From positions 2,170,001-2,234,000 of the forward strand of contig ML133499.1 in assembly GCA_003864495.1 (NCBI GenBank): a stretch of 64,000 nucleotides of DNA, in the 5' to 3' direction. The position numbers and the translations under genes were made by a program. This DNA comes from Nemopilema nomurai. Lineage: Eukaryota > Cnidaria > Scyphozoa > Rhizostomeae > Rhizostomatidae. The notes under the pieces were generated by a model. That model saw only the letters and a list, made by a program, of their open reading frames with translations. It was not told the origin of the DNA and did not search any database. This document shows, one piece after another, positions 63,604 to 64,000 of the stretch (position 1 is the first letter of the stretch; every line of letters starts with the position of its first letter).

Positions 63604-63664
63604 ATCCCGTAACCACCACGTAGCTAGGGACGCTAATCAGAGATCGCTTCCGCTACGTAGCGTA
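63604..63664 (-). repeat. ISL2EU-2 right TIR
   Basis: The inverted partner of 51311-51383, ending GCTACGTAGCGTA before TA. Confidence 0.88.
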
Positions 63665-63769
63665 TACTTTTTTGCCAAAGCGTAAAAAATTAAAAAACGA
63701 AGATCATCAATCCACAATAATGAGGTCTATAAAATATGTACGGCTAGCTATTTTCAAGTAATTTTGGTA

Positions 63770-64000
63770 AACTACAATGGTTTGATGGAGCTGTGCAAAG
63801 AGTTTTTGCCAGGAAAGATGGACCCTGATATCAAAGCAAGGATAATTGGATGTGAATATCAAATGATAACGTTTAATTCTTTTTGGAGTAAGCCTTGGGC
63901 TAAAAATATTTTGTCACACTGATAATCTTTCGAAAACACTGCAAGGAAAAAAAATGTCAGGATTGTTAAACAAACTTTTTGCAAATTTAACAAAGATAAC
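63770..64000 (+). pseudogene. hAT/DUF4371-like transposase fragment, cut by the window end
   Basis: The plus strand reads LMELCKEFLPGKMDPDIKAR, IIGCEYQMITFNSFWSKPWA, KNILSH to a TGA. In the next frame it continues HTDNLSKTLQGKKMSG. This block (ARI.GV..QM.TF.FF..L.LG..IL.HTDNLSKTLQ) is typical of DUF4371/ZMYM1-like hAT proteins. One frameshift is visible. It lies outside the right TIR of ISL2EU-2, so it belongs to the DNA into which that element jumped, or to a neighbouring element. Confidence 0.6.

Larger units (their letters stand above)
51311..63664. mobile_element. ISL2EU-type element copy 2, 12.35 kb with nested LINE and BEL, TA duplication
   Basis: Inverted repeats of 73 bp (51311-51383) and 61 bp (63604-63664) start TACGCTACGTA and share GCGGAAGCGATCTCTGAT and CTAGCTACGTGGTGGTTACG. 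TA lies on both sides (51309-51310 and 63665-63666). The interior holds a plus-strand SWIM/YqaJ gene and a minus-strand THAP-DDE transposase, convergent. Removing the nested LINE (2.08 kb) and BEL (6.27 kb plus 5 bp) leaves about 4.0 kb, a normal size for a DNA transposon. Confidence 0.85.

Overview
The window reads as non-genic chromosomal DNA from an animal, most plausibly a cnidarian (coral or sea anemone; inference). The grounds are introns with ordinary GT/AG borders, AT-rich composition, and a transposon mix of DIRS, BEL, Gypsy, CR1-like LINEs, PIF/Harbinger, hAT, THAP/P-element and THAP-DDE/YqaJ (ISL2EU-type) elements. I found no host gene, tRNA, rRNA or CRISPR array. Nearly every coding stretch is a transposable-element gene, most of them broken by frameshifts, stops or later insertions.

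Layout, left to right. 1-0.4 kb: P-element-like fragment (-). 0.6-4.0 kb: DIRS-like retrotransposon (+) split by a Gypsy fragment (-) with a 154-bp LTR. 4.5-11.5 kb: hAT copy 1 (-), with a complete 3.93-kb PIF/Harbinger element (4787-8716) in its 3' region. 11.4-13.4 kb: P-like element 1 (-), whose frame is fused to hAT copy 1. 13.7-14.6 kb: LINE 3' end with poly(A). 14.8-15.3 kb: Harbinger fragment. 15.3-18.6 kb: ISL2EU-type copy 1, with convergent THAP-DDE transposase and SWIM/YqaJ genes. 18.8-20.1 kb: short hAT with an 8-bp target duplication. 20.2-23.5 kb: P-like element 2 (-). 23.6-28.6 kb: complete P-like element 3 (+) with terminal inverted repeats and a perfect 8-bp duplication. 29.7-30.5 kb: second short hAT. 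30.8-31.7 kb: SWIM gene half (-). 31.9-36.3 kb: old BEL fragment (-) containing a 3.06-kb Harbinger element.

36.3-48.6 kb: ISL2EU-type copy 3. Its spacer is an 82-bp minisatellite, entered by hAT copy 2 (37338-47253), which itself holds a 0.96-kb MITE and a 5.1-kb element with ~460-bp inverted repeats, a 9-bp duplication and a protein I do not recognise. A second, degenerate copy of that protein lies at 49.3-51.0 kb. 51.3-63.66 kb: ISL2EU-type copy 2, bounded by matching inverted repeats and TA dinucleotides, with a LINE inside its YqaJ gene and a young BEL element (LTRs ~99% identical) inside its transposase gene. 63.8-64 kb: another hAT-like fragment.

The most interesting signals are the unrecognised long-TIR transposon and its relative, and the three-fold recurrence of a THAP-DDE transposase paired tail to tail with a SWIM/YqaJ-nuclease-like protein. 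The target-site duplications allow much of the order of insertion to be read directly.
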